Part shown: piece after piece, positions 1 to 7,868 of the stretch
How the letters are laid out: each line of letters starts with the position of its first letter
Numbering within the stretch: position 1 is the first letter of the stretch
From: Akkermansia sp.
GTDB lineage: Bacteria > Verrucomicrobiota > Verrucomicrobiia > Verrucomicrobiales > Akkermansiaceae
Length of the DNA: 37,757 bases
NCBI GenBank assembly: GCA_017471985.1
Contig: JAFURE010000032.1
Span: forward strand, 1-37,757
Direction: 5' to 3'
The notes under the pieces: model-generated
Database searches by the model: none
The model's input: the letters and a program-made list of their open reading frames with translations, nothing else
Told to the model about the DNA's origin: nothing
Position numbers and translations under genes: made by a program

Positions 1-1
1 C

Positions 2-532
2 AAGGAACAGAGAAAGCTTGTCAATGCTCAACTTCATCGTTTAATAAAAGAAGATGAATACATGGTTCGTAAAATGAGCATTTTGATGCAAGAAATCGGA
101 GTAGGAAAAGAAACGGCTGTAGCCCTAGCGTTGGAGCTTCCGGAACTAGGGAACTTGTCTAGGAAGGAAGTCTCCGCTTTAGTTGGGGTTGCTCCTTTCA
201 ATTTCGACAGTGGCAACAAAATAGGAAAGCGATTTATTCGTTACGGCCGCAGAAATATACGTAATTTGTTGTATATGTGTGTTCGAGCCGCACTGAACGC
301 TAAAACAGAAAACGTATATCATAAGCGATGGAAACAATTAGAACGGAAGATAAAAAATCCCAATTCGCTTACAAATGCTCCTGAAGATAATGATTACAAA
401 AGAAGAATGGTTGCCTGTATGAGACTTATGATAGTGAGACTCAATGCGATAACTCGAGACTGGATAGCTGAAGGATGTCCTGATATCACTCAAAGAAGTA
501 AAGTCAGCGCAACGACAGCTATCATAAAATAA
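2..532 (+). CDS. IS110-family transposase, C-terminal part (5' end outside window)
   Basis: The frame is open from base 2, so the gene starts before the window; an internal ATG at 62 is not the real start. The visible 176 residues match the C-terminal Transposase_20 (IS116/IS110/IS902) domain. They include a helix-hairpin-helix-like stretch (IGVGKETAVAL), the block LVGVAPFNFDSGNKIGKRFI and the following helix RRNIRNLLYMCV. Members of this family are DEDD/serine recombinases guided by a bridge RNA encoded in the element's own non-coding end. The DEDD catalytic half lies outside the window. The coding sequence is AT-richer than the transporter genes next to it, as expected for a mobile element. 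It sits where further transporter genes could have been. Confident in family, not in the intactness of the element. Confidence 0.9.
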   Translation, partial: KEQRKLVNAQLHRLIKEDEYMVRKMSILMQEIGVGKETAVALALELPELGNLSRKEVSALVGVAPFNFDSGNKIGKRFIRYGRRNIRNLLYMCVRAALNAKTENVYHKRWKQLERKIKNPNSLTNAPEDNDYKRRMVACMRLMIVRLNAITRDWIAEGCPDITQRSKVSATTAIIK

Positions 533-577
533 GTTTGGAACAATAGCCCAACTACCCTAGACACTGGAGGATAGGGT

Positions 578-670
578 TTGGGAAAGGGGGGGGCTGGCAT
601 GCGCCGCCCCCTTTCCCAAGTCTTGTGCCCAAATTAGGGCACAAGACAGCGGTTGCTTTTTCTGTAACCG
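578..670 (+). other. Strongly folded non-coding tail of the IS110 element; possible bridge RNA region
   Basis: Three hairpins follow the transposase stop in series. The first has a perfect 13-bp stem (578-590 with 607-619). The second has a perfect 10-bp stem (621-630 with 637-646, loop AAATTA). The third has a 5-bp stem (650-654 with 666-670). In the IS1111 branch of IS110 elements the guide (bridge) RNA is encoded downstream of the recombinase, so this position is suggestive. Perfect stems without the usual large internal loops could instead be terminators or end structures. I could not locate the element end or a core dinucleotide. Confidence 0.4.
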
Positions 671-680
671 ATCAGATCAA

Positions 681-798
681 CAAAATTTTAAAATTTCAAA
701 ATTCATAGTTGACTAATTCTCTATCGCCCGCACTCGTGCGGGCTCATGATTGCGGTCGGCCTTGCCGACTATCCTTTTATTCTGCTCCTGCGGGCGAT
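681..798. repeat. Composite intergenic repeat: 7-bp-phased AT tract plus cruciform
   Basis: Heptads with a TT-A-A pattern run from 681 to 715. A GC-rich cruciform follows, with outer arms at 723-731 and 790-798 (ATCGCCCGC and its complement). Inner hairpins are GCCCGCA/TGCGGGC (727-743) and GTCGGC/GCCGAC. The layout resembles the elements at 14949, 16534 and 35584. The rest of this gap, up to the ATPase stop at 889, holds one more small hairpin (GACCGC/GCGGTC, 862-876) without a T-run. I see no gene between 533 and 888. Confidence 0.6.
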
Positions 799-888
799 GG
801 GTGTATACAATATTGGCGGCTGGTGCAGCCGGTGATATCCAAACGGCGTTCGGGTTATATCGACCGCGGCGCGGTCGGTTTTGGGCGA

Positions 889-1872
889 TTAAATATCCGC
901 GCAGAGGGGACAGGCCTCGACCAGATGGTCAGGACCGACCTGCACCATAGGCGGGCGGGTGACTAGGGTGTGCCCGGTGCGCTCCAGGCGCTGGCAGAAT
1001 CGGCAGCCCATCACATAATCACGTATAGGGGCCACCTGCCCAGGGATGGTCGGCAGATGGCTCTTGCGGGGGTACTCCAATCGCGGCATGGATGAAAGCA
1101 AGGCTTTGGTATAGGCATGGCGGGGATTGGCGAAAAGCTCCTTCACCCCTGCACTTTCCACCACACGGCCGGCATACATAACCACCACACGGTCACAGTT
1201 CTGCGCAATCACGCCGAGGTCGTGAGTAATGAGCACGGCCGAGGAGCCCATCTGCTCGCGCAGCTCACGAATGAGCGAAAGAATCTGCTGCTGCACCGTC
1301 ACATCGAGAGCCGTGGTCGGCTCATCGGCAATGATAAGCTCAGGGCGACAGGCCAGAGCAATGGCAATCCCCACGCGCTGCCGCATGCCGCCGGAAAGCG
1401 AACCGGGGAACTCCTTCACACGGTGCTCCGGGTCGGGTATGCGCACAAAATGCAGCATGTTGATGGCCTCCAGCCAGGCGTGGTCGCGGCTCATACCGCG
1501 GTGGAGCATCAGAGTTTCGGCTATCTGGTCACCAATGCGGTGCACCGGATTGAGGGCACTCATGGGCTCCTGAAAGATAACCCCGATTTTCCCGCCACGC
1601 ACATCATTGAGCCTGCGGGGCTTCATTTTCAGGATATCCTCGCCGTCAAACAACACGCGGCCCTCCAATATACGACCGGATGGACGCGGCAGCAGGCGCA
1701 CCAAGCTCATGGCCGTCACGCTCTTACCGCAACCGCTCTCCCCCACAATACCCACACACTGCCCGCGCGGCACACAAAAACTCACATCATCGACAGCGCG
1801 CAGCCACCCGACCTCCGACTCGAAGGCGGTGGAGAGGTGGTGGACTTCCAGCAGATTGAGTTTGGACATCAT
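889..1872 (-). CDS. Peptide/nickel-type ABC transporter ATP-binding protein (OppD/DppD-like)
   Basis: This is the ATPase that powers uptake of oligopeptides or similar solutes through the two permeases encoded upstream. Walker A is GESGCGKS (about residues 44-51), the signature is LSGGMRQR, Walker B is LIIADEPTTALD, and the switch histidine lies in LITHD. An oligopeptide-transporter C-terminal extension follows. In that extension the usual cysteine spacing is altered: a CRFC pair and a terminal CPLC pair remain, so the Fe-S cluster seen in relatives may be changed. The 327-residue length is normal. It starts 17 bp after the binding-protein gene, with no Shine-Dalgarno sequence, as part of the operon. 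A partner ATPase (OppF) is not present on the downstream side inside the window. The IS110 remnant and repeats lie there instead. Confidence 0.93.
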   Translation of the reverse strand: MMSKLNLLEVHHLSTAFESEVGWLRAVDDVSFCVPRGQCVGIVGESGCGKSVTAMSLVRLLPRPSGRILEGRVLFDGEDILKMKPRRLNDVRGGKIGVIFQEPMSALNPVHRIGDQIAETLMLHRGMSRDHAWLEAINMLHFVRIPDPEHRVKEFPGSLSGGMRQRVGIAIALACRPELIIADEPTTALDVTVQQQILSLIRELREQMGSSAVLITHDLGVIAQNCDRVVVMYAGRVVESAGVKELFANPRHAYTKALLSSMPRLEYPRKSHLPTIPGQVAPIRDYVMGCRFCQRLERTGHTLVTRPPMVQVGPDHLVEACPLCADI

Positions 1873-1889
1873 AACAGGTCGGGGAAAAA

Positions 1890-4100
1890 TCAGTTCCGGG
1901 CAGGCAGCGGTATATCGAACTCCTGCTCGGGGTACGCCTCATCAGCGGCGCGGGCTCGCAGGGTGGCAGCCTGCTCATCGGCATCTATCCAGTACAGGTG
2001 GCTCTCCAGCGGGTCAAAATACCGCGGCGGGCAGAAGTTGCAATCCGGCTCCTGCGGCCATTTGAGCCAGCGCCACTGGGCAAAGCGGCTGTATGCCGAG
2101 GTCCAGCCCGGCACCCAGCAGGCTTCATCGTGAATGAGTTGCTGCACGTGGTGGTGCGCCTTAATCGCCTCCTCCTCCGTTGCTGCGGTCTGACAGGCCA
2201 GAATGGCGGCATCCAGCTCGGGGGAGGCCGTAGCGGTCACATTGCTGCTGCCCTTCACGGGGGTACCATCGGGCAGGTAGGCGTACTGGGACAGGAAGAA
2301 CAGTGAGGGGTCGGGCATGATAGGCGAAACACCCCAGGCAAAAATACCGGCCGTGTAGGTCTTATCCTTCATCTTGCTGAAGAACACGGTGTCATCCATC
2401 TGCTCGAATTGCAGGTCCAGACCACAGGCAGCGGCATCCTCGCGCAGTAGGTTCATGCAGTTGGCGTACACCGGGTCAATTTTCGAGGCGACCACCACCT
2501 GCAGGCGCGTACCATCGGGGCGACTGAGTATGCCATCTCCCCCTTCCTCGGTATATCCGGCTCGGGCAAAATGCTTGCGGGCCAGCTCCGGCGAATAGGG
2601 CCGGGCTTTGATTTTGTCGTTCGTATATGCCCCGAAACCCGTGAAGTACGAGCCCATGCGCACATAGTCACCACGGAACACGGTGTCGATAACCTCCTGA
2701 ATATTCAGCGCATACTGCATACCCAGGCGCACGTCGCGGTCATCGAAGGGAGGGCGGGAGCAGTTCAGGTGGAAGCCGAAGGTGCTGCGGGGCCAGATAT
2801 TGGAGAAATGCACGCGCTGAATGTAGCCACGGTGCACGGGCTTAACCTCCAACCCCTCGTACCAGAAATCCGCGTCGCGGGCAGAGAACACATCCAGCTG
2901 ACCGACACGGAACAGCTCGCGGGCCTTCGATTGCTCGGCGATGAAGGAGTATACGATACGGTCCACATTGCAGCTGTAGCGCGTGTAGCGCCTGTCGTAT
3001 CCCCACCAGTCCGGCACACGCTCCAGAGTAATCTGGCGCCCCATCACAAAACCGTCTACCGCTACACGATACGCACCGGTTGTCGGGGCCGGACGCCACA
3101 GGTAACGCTTGGGGTAGTCCGGGCCGAACTCGGCATAGAAACTCGTGCAGCTGGCGGGAATGGCCGCATAATACGGGGCCGACGGCATGGGGTTCTGCAG
3201 TGTAACCGCAATGGCTCCATTACCATACACCGTAATGCGCGAAAAACGGCTCAGGTAATAATTCGAGTAGAACGGCTCCGCAGCGTAGTCGGACGTACGC
3301 ACAAAGAGCGAGGTGATAAAATCCCGCGAGGTAAGCGGCGCACCATTGGAGAAGCGGGCGTTCGGGTCAATGCGGAAGTAGACCGTGCGGCCATCCTCAG
3401 ACACCGCCCACTTCTCTGCCGTGCCGGGTATGAGCTTGCCGGTGCCGGGGTGTATGCGCACCAGCGGTATGTCTATTTCGTCGTACAGATAGCGGCGGGT
3501 GGAATTGTTGCTGTTGGGGCCGAACAGACAGAGCGTGCCCGGGAAGGAGCGCTGCAGCGAAAGGCGCAAGGTGCCCCCCTTCTTCGCCTGCGGGCTGCCC
3601 AGTTCGGGCTGCTCGCCGCCATCCTGCCACTGCAGTTCGGGCGGCATATCGCTGAAATCGCGGTACACGAGGTAATCGCCCATTCGGCGGCGGTCCCCCA
3701 TGGAAATGCACTTCTGCAGGGCGGAGCTTATGCTCACGCGGGTGCTCTCGGCCTCCTTGCTCCCGGGACAGGTACGCAGCTTGCGGGCGAAGGCATTCAG
3801 GCACTCCTCGCGGTGCTCAGCCAGGGTCTTCTGCACATAGGCCTCGTTGCGCTTATTCCAACGCTCGGTAAACCCCTCAAATCCCTTGGGCATGGTCCAG
3901 TCCCTGGCAAAGACCGGCACCAACTCACCGGGGGCGAATGCCTCGGGCATGCTGCTGTCCTCCGGCGCTTTCCAGGCGGGGCCGTCATCTGCCCTGCCCC
4001 CATCACAACCGGCGCCGAGCAGCAGTGCGCAGCCGCCTGCCACAGCAGACAGCAGCAGTCGGTGCACACTGGATTTTGCGGCTGGGGATAACATCTTCAT
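1890..4100 (-). CDS. Extracellular solute-binding protein, family 5 (YejA/OppA-like lipoprotein)
   Basis: This is the periplasmic receptor that captures the peptide-like substrate for the transporter. An N-terminal hydrophobic segment ends in LLLGAGC, a plausible but imperfect lipobox, so it is probably a lipoprotein with Cys32 at the mature end. The SBP_bac_5 core is clear: a strand with KWAVSEDGRTVYFRI, the phrase RFSNGAPLTSRDF, and PDWWGYDRRY, the last being typical of the YejA branch. At 736 residues it is longer than E. coli OppA (543). About 100 extra residues precede the core and are rich in charged helices. It overlaps the permease stop by 4 bp (ATGA), so it is translationally coupled. 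Having the receptor third in the operon is less common than having it first. Confidence 0.92.
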   Translation of the reverse strand: MKMLSPAAKSSVHRLLLSAVAGGCALLLGAGCDGGRADDGPAWKAPEDSSMPEAFAPGELVPVFARDWTMPKGFEGFTERWNKRNEAYVQKTLAEHREECLNAFARKLRTCPGSKEAESTRVSISSALQKCISMGDRRRMGDYLVYRDFSDMPPELQWQDGGEQPELGSPQAKKGGTLRLSLQRSFPGTLCLFGPNSNNSTRRYLYDEIDIPLVRIHPGTGKLIPGTAEKWAVSEDGRTVYFRIDPNARFSNGAPLTSRDFITSLFVRTSDYAAEPFYSNYYLSRFSRITVYGNGAIAVTLQNPMPSAPYYAAIPASCTSFYAEFGPDYPKRYLWRPAPTTGAYRVAVDGFVMGRQITLERVPDWWGYDRRYTRYSCNVDRIVYSFIAEQSKARELFRVGQLDVFSARDADFWYEGLEVKPVHRGYIQRVHFSNIWPRSTFGFHLNCSRPPFDDRDVRLGMQYALNIQEVIDTVFRGDYVRMGSYFTGFGAYTNDKIKARPYSPELARKHFARAGYTEEGGDGILSRPDGTRLQVVVASKIDPVYANCMNLLREDAAACGLDLQFEQMDDTVFFSKMKDKTYTAGIFAWGVSPIMPDPSLFFLSQYAYLPDGTPVKGSSNVTATASPELDAAILACQTAATEEEAIKAHHHVQQLIHDEACWVPGWTSAYSRFAQWRWLKWPQEPDCNFCPPRYFDPLESHLYWIDADEQAATLRARAADEAYPEQEFDIPLPARN

Positions 4101-5698
4101 TCGTAATAGGTGTGGCGACGGGGGTCTACGGCCTCTCTCACGGCCTCACCCACAAAGGTGACCAGCAGCAGCAGAGTTACCAGCGCAAAGAAAGCCGAGG
4201 ACACCACCCAGGGGGAGGACAACTTGGAAAGCCCGTCGTTGAGCAGGCGCCCCCAACTGGCATACGAATCCGGCAGGCCGAAGCCCATGTAGTCCAGGGA
4301 GGCAAGCGAAAGCACCACAGCAGCCAGACTGAAAGGCAACAGGGTTACGACAATAGCAGTAAGATTGGGCAGAATGTGGCGGGTCAGGATATGGAAGGTC
4401 CCTGCCCCCATCACACGGGCGGCGGCCACATAATCGCGGGTTTTCTCCTTCATGGTAGCGGTGCGCACCAGGTAGGTGATATGAATCCACCCGAAGGCCG
4501 ACAACAGGCTCATGATGAGGAACATGCCGCGCAGCTCGTGCGGCACCAAATCCGACAGCACCATCACCACAAACAGGAAGGGCAACTGCGAGAACACCTC
4601 AATCACGCGCTGCGTTATCAGGTCGAACTTACCCGCAAAATACCCCATGAACATGCCCAGCGTCAGGCCGATGGCATATATGGCCGGCACATAGAACAGG
4701 GCGGCCTTGATGTTGACCTGCAGACCACCGTACAGATAGGCCGCGATATCAGCCCCCTGACTGTTAGTGCCCAGCAGGTGCCCCCCGGTCAGGGGCGGCG
4801 CGGGGTGGTAATACACGCGGCTCACTTTGTCGGCAGGTGTGAGCGCCAGGAAATCGGCTTCCGTTCCCTCACCCCAGAAATGGTGCCTGATCAGCTTGCC
4901 CTTTTCGTAGGTGGCAGAGTACACCTCGCGGCCATCCTCGGTCCAACCCTGAGCGTGGCCGTCGGGCAGACCGGCTCGGTAGCGCAGGCGCAAGTGAGCC
5001 TTGCCATTCTGGTACAGGCGGCTGGCCTGTCCATTGTAGGGCTTGCCGGTTTCGGGGTCACCCAGCAGGCCTTCATCCTTCAGCTTCAGCAGCTCCGTGG
5101 GGAACGGCACGGCATCCATCGTGGCATCGTAAGGAATGAGCGGCATGACCACCAGAGTCGGCATGCCGGGCTTGCCGCACTCGGTCTTCAGCTTGCGGTA
5201 ATCGGCCTCGCCCAGTGCGCCGTTGCCGGTCAGGCCGAACTCGCGCCCGGTGTAGATATTGCGGCGGAAGGCCGGCAGGTACATATTCTCGCCATCGCAG
5301 ACCAGCAGAGCGCGCTTACCCACCACAGCCTGGTCAAGCCCGGCCAGAACGAGCAACCCGACCAGCACCATGAGCGACCAGTACCCGCGGCGGAACTTGC
5401 GGAACTGCGCCCAGCGGCGAGCCACCATCGGCGCCACGCGCATGCTCTCCGTACGGCGCAGCAGCAGGTATATGCTCACCAGCCCCACCAGCCCCATGCA
5501 CAGCCAGCCGAACCAATGTACTCGCCCATCAACGGCCAGTGCCGGGCACCACTCCCCCGGGGCCGAAAGGATGCTCATTTCGCGACTGACGGTAAAGGGC
5601 CACGAAATCGTGGGCAGCAACCAATCATACAGCTCCGCCAGACCGCCCAGAACGGCAGCCAGTAACAACAGCAGAGCTATGATGTTCTTACGTTTCAT
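4097..5698 (-). CDS. ABC transporter permease (OppC/YejE-like)
   Basis: This is one of the two inner-membrane channel subunits. The N-terminus has a membrane segment (IIALLLLLAAVLGGLAELY). A second and third follow near residues 65-120, then a periplasmic region of about 180 residues. The conserved LGTNSQGADIAAYLYGG is a variant of the usual GTDxxGRD. The BPD_transp_1 core has its EAA loop at AARVMGAGTFHILTRHILPN, which docks on the ATPase. The length of 533 residues, against about 300-340 for typical OppC or YejE, comes from the enlarged N-terminal region. The ATG shares one base with the stop of the upstream permease (TGATG), so the two are translationally coupled. Confidence 0.93.
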   Translation of the reverse strand: MKRKNIIALLLLLAAVLGGLAELYDWLLPTISWPFTVSREMSILSAPGEWCPALAVDGRVHWFGWLCMGLVGLVSIYLLLRRTESMRVAPMVARRWAQFRKFRRGYWSLMVLVGLLVLAGLDQAVVGKRALLVCDGENMYLPAFRRNIYTGREFGLTGNGALGEADYRKLKTECGKPGMPTLVVMPLIPYDATMDAVPFPTELLKLKDEGLLGDPETGKPYNGQASRLYQNGKAHLRLRYRAGLPDGHAQGWTEDGREVYSATYEKGKLIRHHFWGEGTEADFLALTPADKVSRVYYHPAPPLTGGHLLGTNSQGADIAAYLYGGLQVNIKAALFYVPAIYAIGLTLGMFMGYFAGKFDLITQRVIEVFSQLPFLFVVMVLSDLVPHELRGMFLIMSLLSAFGWIHITYLVRTATMKEKTRDYVAAARVMGAGTFHILTRHILPNLTAIVVTLLPFSLAAVVLSLASLDYMGFGLPDSYASWGRLLNDGLSKLSSPWVVSSAFFALVTLLLLVTFVGEAVREAVDPRRHTYYE

Positions 5699-7023
5699 CA
5701 GTCAAAGCGGATTCGCGGGTCTATGAAGGCCACCAGAATATCAGAAAGCAGGTTACCCACCACAATCATGATTGAGCTGAGCAGCAGTGTGCCCATAATC
5801 AGCGAGTAGTCCTTGTCCATCATCGCCTGAAAACTCAGCATGCCGAAGCCCTGAATGTCAAACACCCGCTCAATCAACAGCGAGCCGGCCACCACACCGC
5901 ACAGGGTTGTTCCCAGGGTCGAGGCCAGCGGTATAACGGAATTACGGAAGGCGTGGCGCCACACGGCTCGGCGGAACGGCACGCCCTTGGCAACGGCGGT
6001 TCGCACATAATCCGCCGATATATGCCCCATGAGATTGTTCTTCATCATCATGGTAATCATGGCAAAGGAGGACACCACATAGCAACTGAGCGGCAATACG
6101 GTATGGCGGGCGATATCCTGCACCTGCTCCCAGAATCCCATGGTGGGGAATGCCGGGTCGGTCAGTCCGTAGAGCGGGAACCACTCCAAACGCGCACCCA
6201 GATAGACCAGCAGCACGGCACCGAGTGCAAAGCCCGGTACGGCGTAGCCCAGGAAAATGAAGAAGCTCGATATGCTGTCAAACCAGCTGTTGTGACTCAG
6301 AGCCTTGTACACGCCGAGCGGCACGCTGATGGCATAGGAAATCAGCACGCCGAGTATACCGAAATAAAGAGATACCGGCAGGCGCTCCATCATCATGGCC
6401 CCCACGGGTTCATTGTACTTGTACGAGCGCCCCAGACTGCCCTGCAGCAGGCCATCGTAGGCCTTGCGATAGGCCACCACGCGCCAGCGGCGGCATGAGG
6501 GGCTCGCGGCGCGCTCCCCGATGACAGCAGGGTCGGTCACACCATTGCGGCGAGCCCAGCGCTTAGCGCGATCCATCGGGGATTCCACGCGCATGCGCCA
6601 GCCCTCCTCCTTAAACCAGGGAGCAGCCAGGTAATTCACGGCATTGCCCTCGCGCTGCACCTCAATCACGGCGGCATTCCCACTCAGGGAGGCGATAGTG
6701 AGCACAGCGCTGTCGTCATCCCCGAACTCGGCCTTGGCAATTTCCACCTCGCGACGGCGCACGCCGAGCCACTGCAGGTATGCCAGCCACACCGGCTGCT
6801 GCAGGTTAAAGAGTTCCTCCAGTCGCTCAATATCCGGCTCACTGACCATAGCCCCCGCAGGTCCGGCAGCCTTCTCACCGGCCAGCGCGCCGATGGCCTG
6901 CTCCTGCAATATGCGCTCCACCGGCCCACCGGGCACCATGCGCGTCAGACAGAACACCACAAAAGTGATGCCAATCAACGTGAGAGGCATCAACAGCAGG
7001 CGTCTGATAACATATTTGCGCAT
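5698..7023 (-). CDS. ABC transporter permease (OppB/YejB-like)
   Basis: This is the other channel subunit and the first gene of the operon. The N-terminus carries TM1 and the VFCLTRMVPGGPVE motif of OppB/YejB proteins. About 140 residues of charged insert follow before the BPD_transp_1 core. That core starts near GSLGRSYKYNEPVGAMM and has its EAA loop at VRTAVAKGVPFRRAVWRHAF. YejB proteins share a smaller insert at this place. I chose the ATG at 7023 over an in-frame GTG at 7044. The GTG lies upstream of the likely transcription start, and the ATG restores the conserved MRKYVIRRLLL beginning. A promoter directly upstream drives the whole transporter operon. Confidence 0.93.
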   Translation of the reverse strand: MRKYVIRRLLLMPLTLIGITFVVFCLTRMVPGGPVERILQEQAIGALAGEKAAGPAGAMVSEPDIERLEELFNLQQPVWLAYLQWLGVRRREVEIAKAEFGDDDSAVLTIASLSGNAAVIEVQREGNAVNYLAAPWFKEEGWRMRVESPMDRAKRWARRNGVTDPAVIGERAASPSCRRWRVVAYRKAYDGLLQGSLGRSYKYNEPVGAMMMERLPVSLYFGILGVLISYAISVPLGVYKALSHNSWFDSISSFFIFLGYAVPGFALGAVLLVYLGARLEWFPLYGLTDPAFPTMGFWEQVQDIARHTVLPLSCYVVSSFAMITMMMKNNLMGHISADYVRTAVAKGVPFRRAVWRHAFRNSVIPLASTLGTTLCGVVAGSLLIERVFDIQGFGMLSFQAMMDKDYSLIMGTLLLSSIMIVVGNLLSDILVAFIDPRIRFD

Positions 7024-7034
7024 TGTCGTGCCGA

Positions 7035-7063
7035 ATTCTACCACAACCTACGCGCGCACGCAA
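7035..7063 (-). promoter_or_regulatory. Promoter of the transporter operon
   Basis: On the minus strand a TTGCGT box is followed by 17 nt and TAGAAT, the latter preceded by GTGG as in other promoters here. The -10 box ends 11 nt before the ATG at 7023. Transcription would therefore start only about 5 nt ahead of the gene, and after the alternative GTG at 7044. Confidence 0.6.
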
Positions 7064-7215
7064 GCAGATAGTACGTCCCACGCTGCTTTTGTGAACGAGT
7101 TAGCGAAAAAATGGGGATTTGATTGCTACCGGCTCAATAAAGAGGGAGACGCCCCCTGAAACTACGTACTCGCGTGAACTACCCGCTCAGGTTATAGAAC
7201 TTTACGAGCTTTGTA

Positions 7216-7240
7216 GAAAATTCGAAAATTTCGAATTTTC
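7216..7240. repeat. AT-rich perfect inverted repeat downstream of rloB-like gene
   Basis: Two 11-nt arms (GAAAATTCGAA and its complement) are separated by three bases. The repeat lies between the 3' end of the frameshifted RloB gene and the transporter promoter. It could be a weak bidirectional terminator or a protein-binding palindrome. No long T-run follows on either strand. Confidence 0.5.
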
Positions 7241-7267
7241 TTATTGGAACAAGGAACCGGGGGGCGG

Positions 7268-7868
7268 CTACTGTTTTTGCTGCAAAAGACGCTGTATGAG
7301 CCGCCCAAGACCACTACCAACTTTGAAGGGATATTCACAGCAAGGCGAGACTGTGGCATTTGCCCGTTCCAAGGCTGCCATAATACGCTCCCGGGTCATG
7401 GCGGTGGTTCCTATAGGGAGCCTTTTGAAATTAGGGATTCTTTGCTGCATATAATCATCACTCTTGCATTTCTCCTTGCTGGGGTGCTCATCCAAATGCA
7501 TGAGTAGCCAGTATTCAAACCTTGGTGTTGAAATGGCTACATGCCTGTATGGCTTCTCATTCTCCCAAGCAGACAACTTCTCAAATTGCTCCGGGAAATG
7601 ACATTGCTCGTCGCAATCAAGAATAATCCACAACTCATCCCCTTTCCGGGGATTGAATGCACTATCTTTTTCAACCTTTCCGGCGGTGATAAGCATTGCA
7701 GGAATGCTCGATTTTTCATGGCAAAAACGGGCGTTACAATATTCTCTCAACTCCAGTCTATTCCAGACAATTTTCAGATAAGACTCCTCAGTCGCAGCCC
7801 CCCTCTGTCACGAAGAAAAAGCTCTTACGGTATCTGCATCTATCCTGTATTCTTCTGTAGTTGCTCAT
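7268..7868 (-). pseudogene. RloB-like (AbiLii-type) protein, interrupted by a one-base frameshift in a G6 tract
   Basis: Translation from the ATG at 7868, which overlaps the stop of the ATPase gene (ATGA), gives a typical RloB beginning. It runs to FFFVTEG near residue 23 and then hits a stop within four codons. The rest of the family sequence continues in another frame (ATEESYLKIVWNRLELREY...). It then reaches WIILDCDEQ, a conserved acidic block, and FEYWLLMHLDEHP. Removing one G from the six-G run (minus strand, 7803-7798) joins the two parts into about 199 residues, the normal RloB length. RloB/AbiLii is the partner of an AAA ATPase in AbiL-type phage-defence pairs. The break may be a real null, a slippage switch, or a sequencing error. 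The conserved remainder looks undecayed, which suggests a recent or reversible event. Confidence 0.85.

Noticed and set aside
578..646. Simple rho-independent terminators after the transposase
   Set aside because: The two long stems are not followed by T-runs; the only T5 comes after the third, small hairpin. I kept them as a structured region of unknown role.
2571..4091. Long open frame on the plus strand opposite the binding-protein gene
   Set aside because: It mirrors a strongly supported gene in high-GC sequence, has no domain, and lacks a promoter. The minus-strand frame carries clear SBP_bac_5 motifs.
7119..7454. Plus-strand frame between the transporter and the RloB-like gene
   Set aside because: It largely overlaps the conserved RloB C-terminus on the other strand and shows no family features. 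The left part is short and unsupported.
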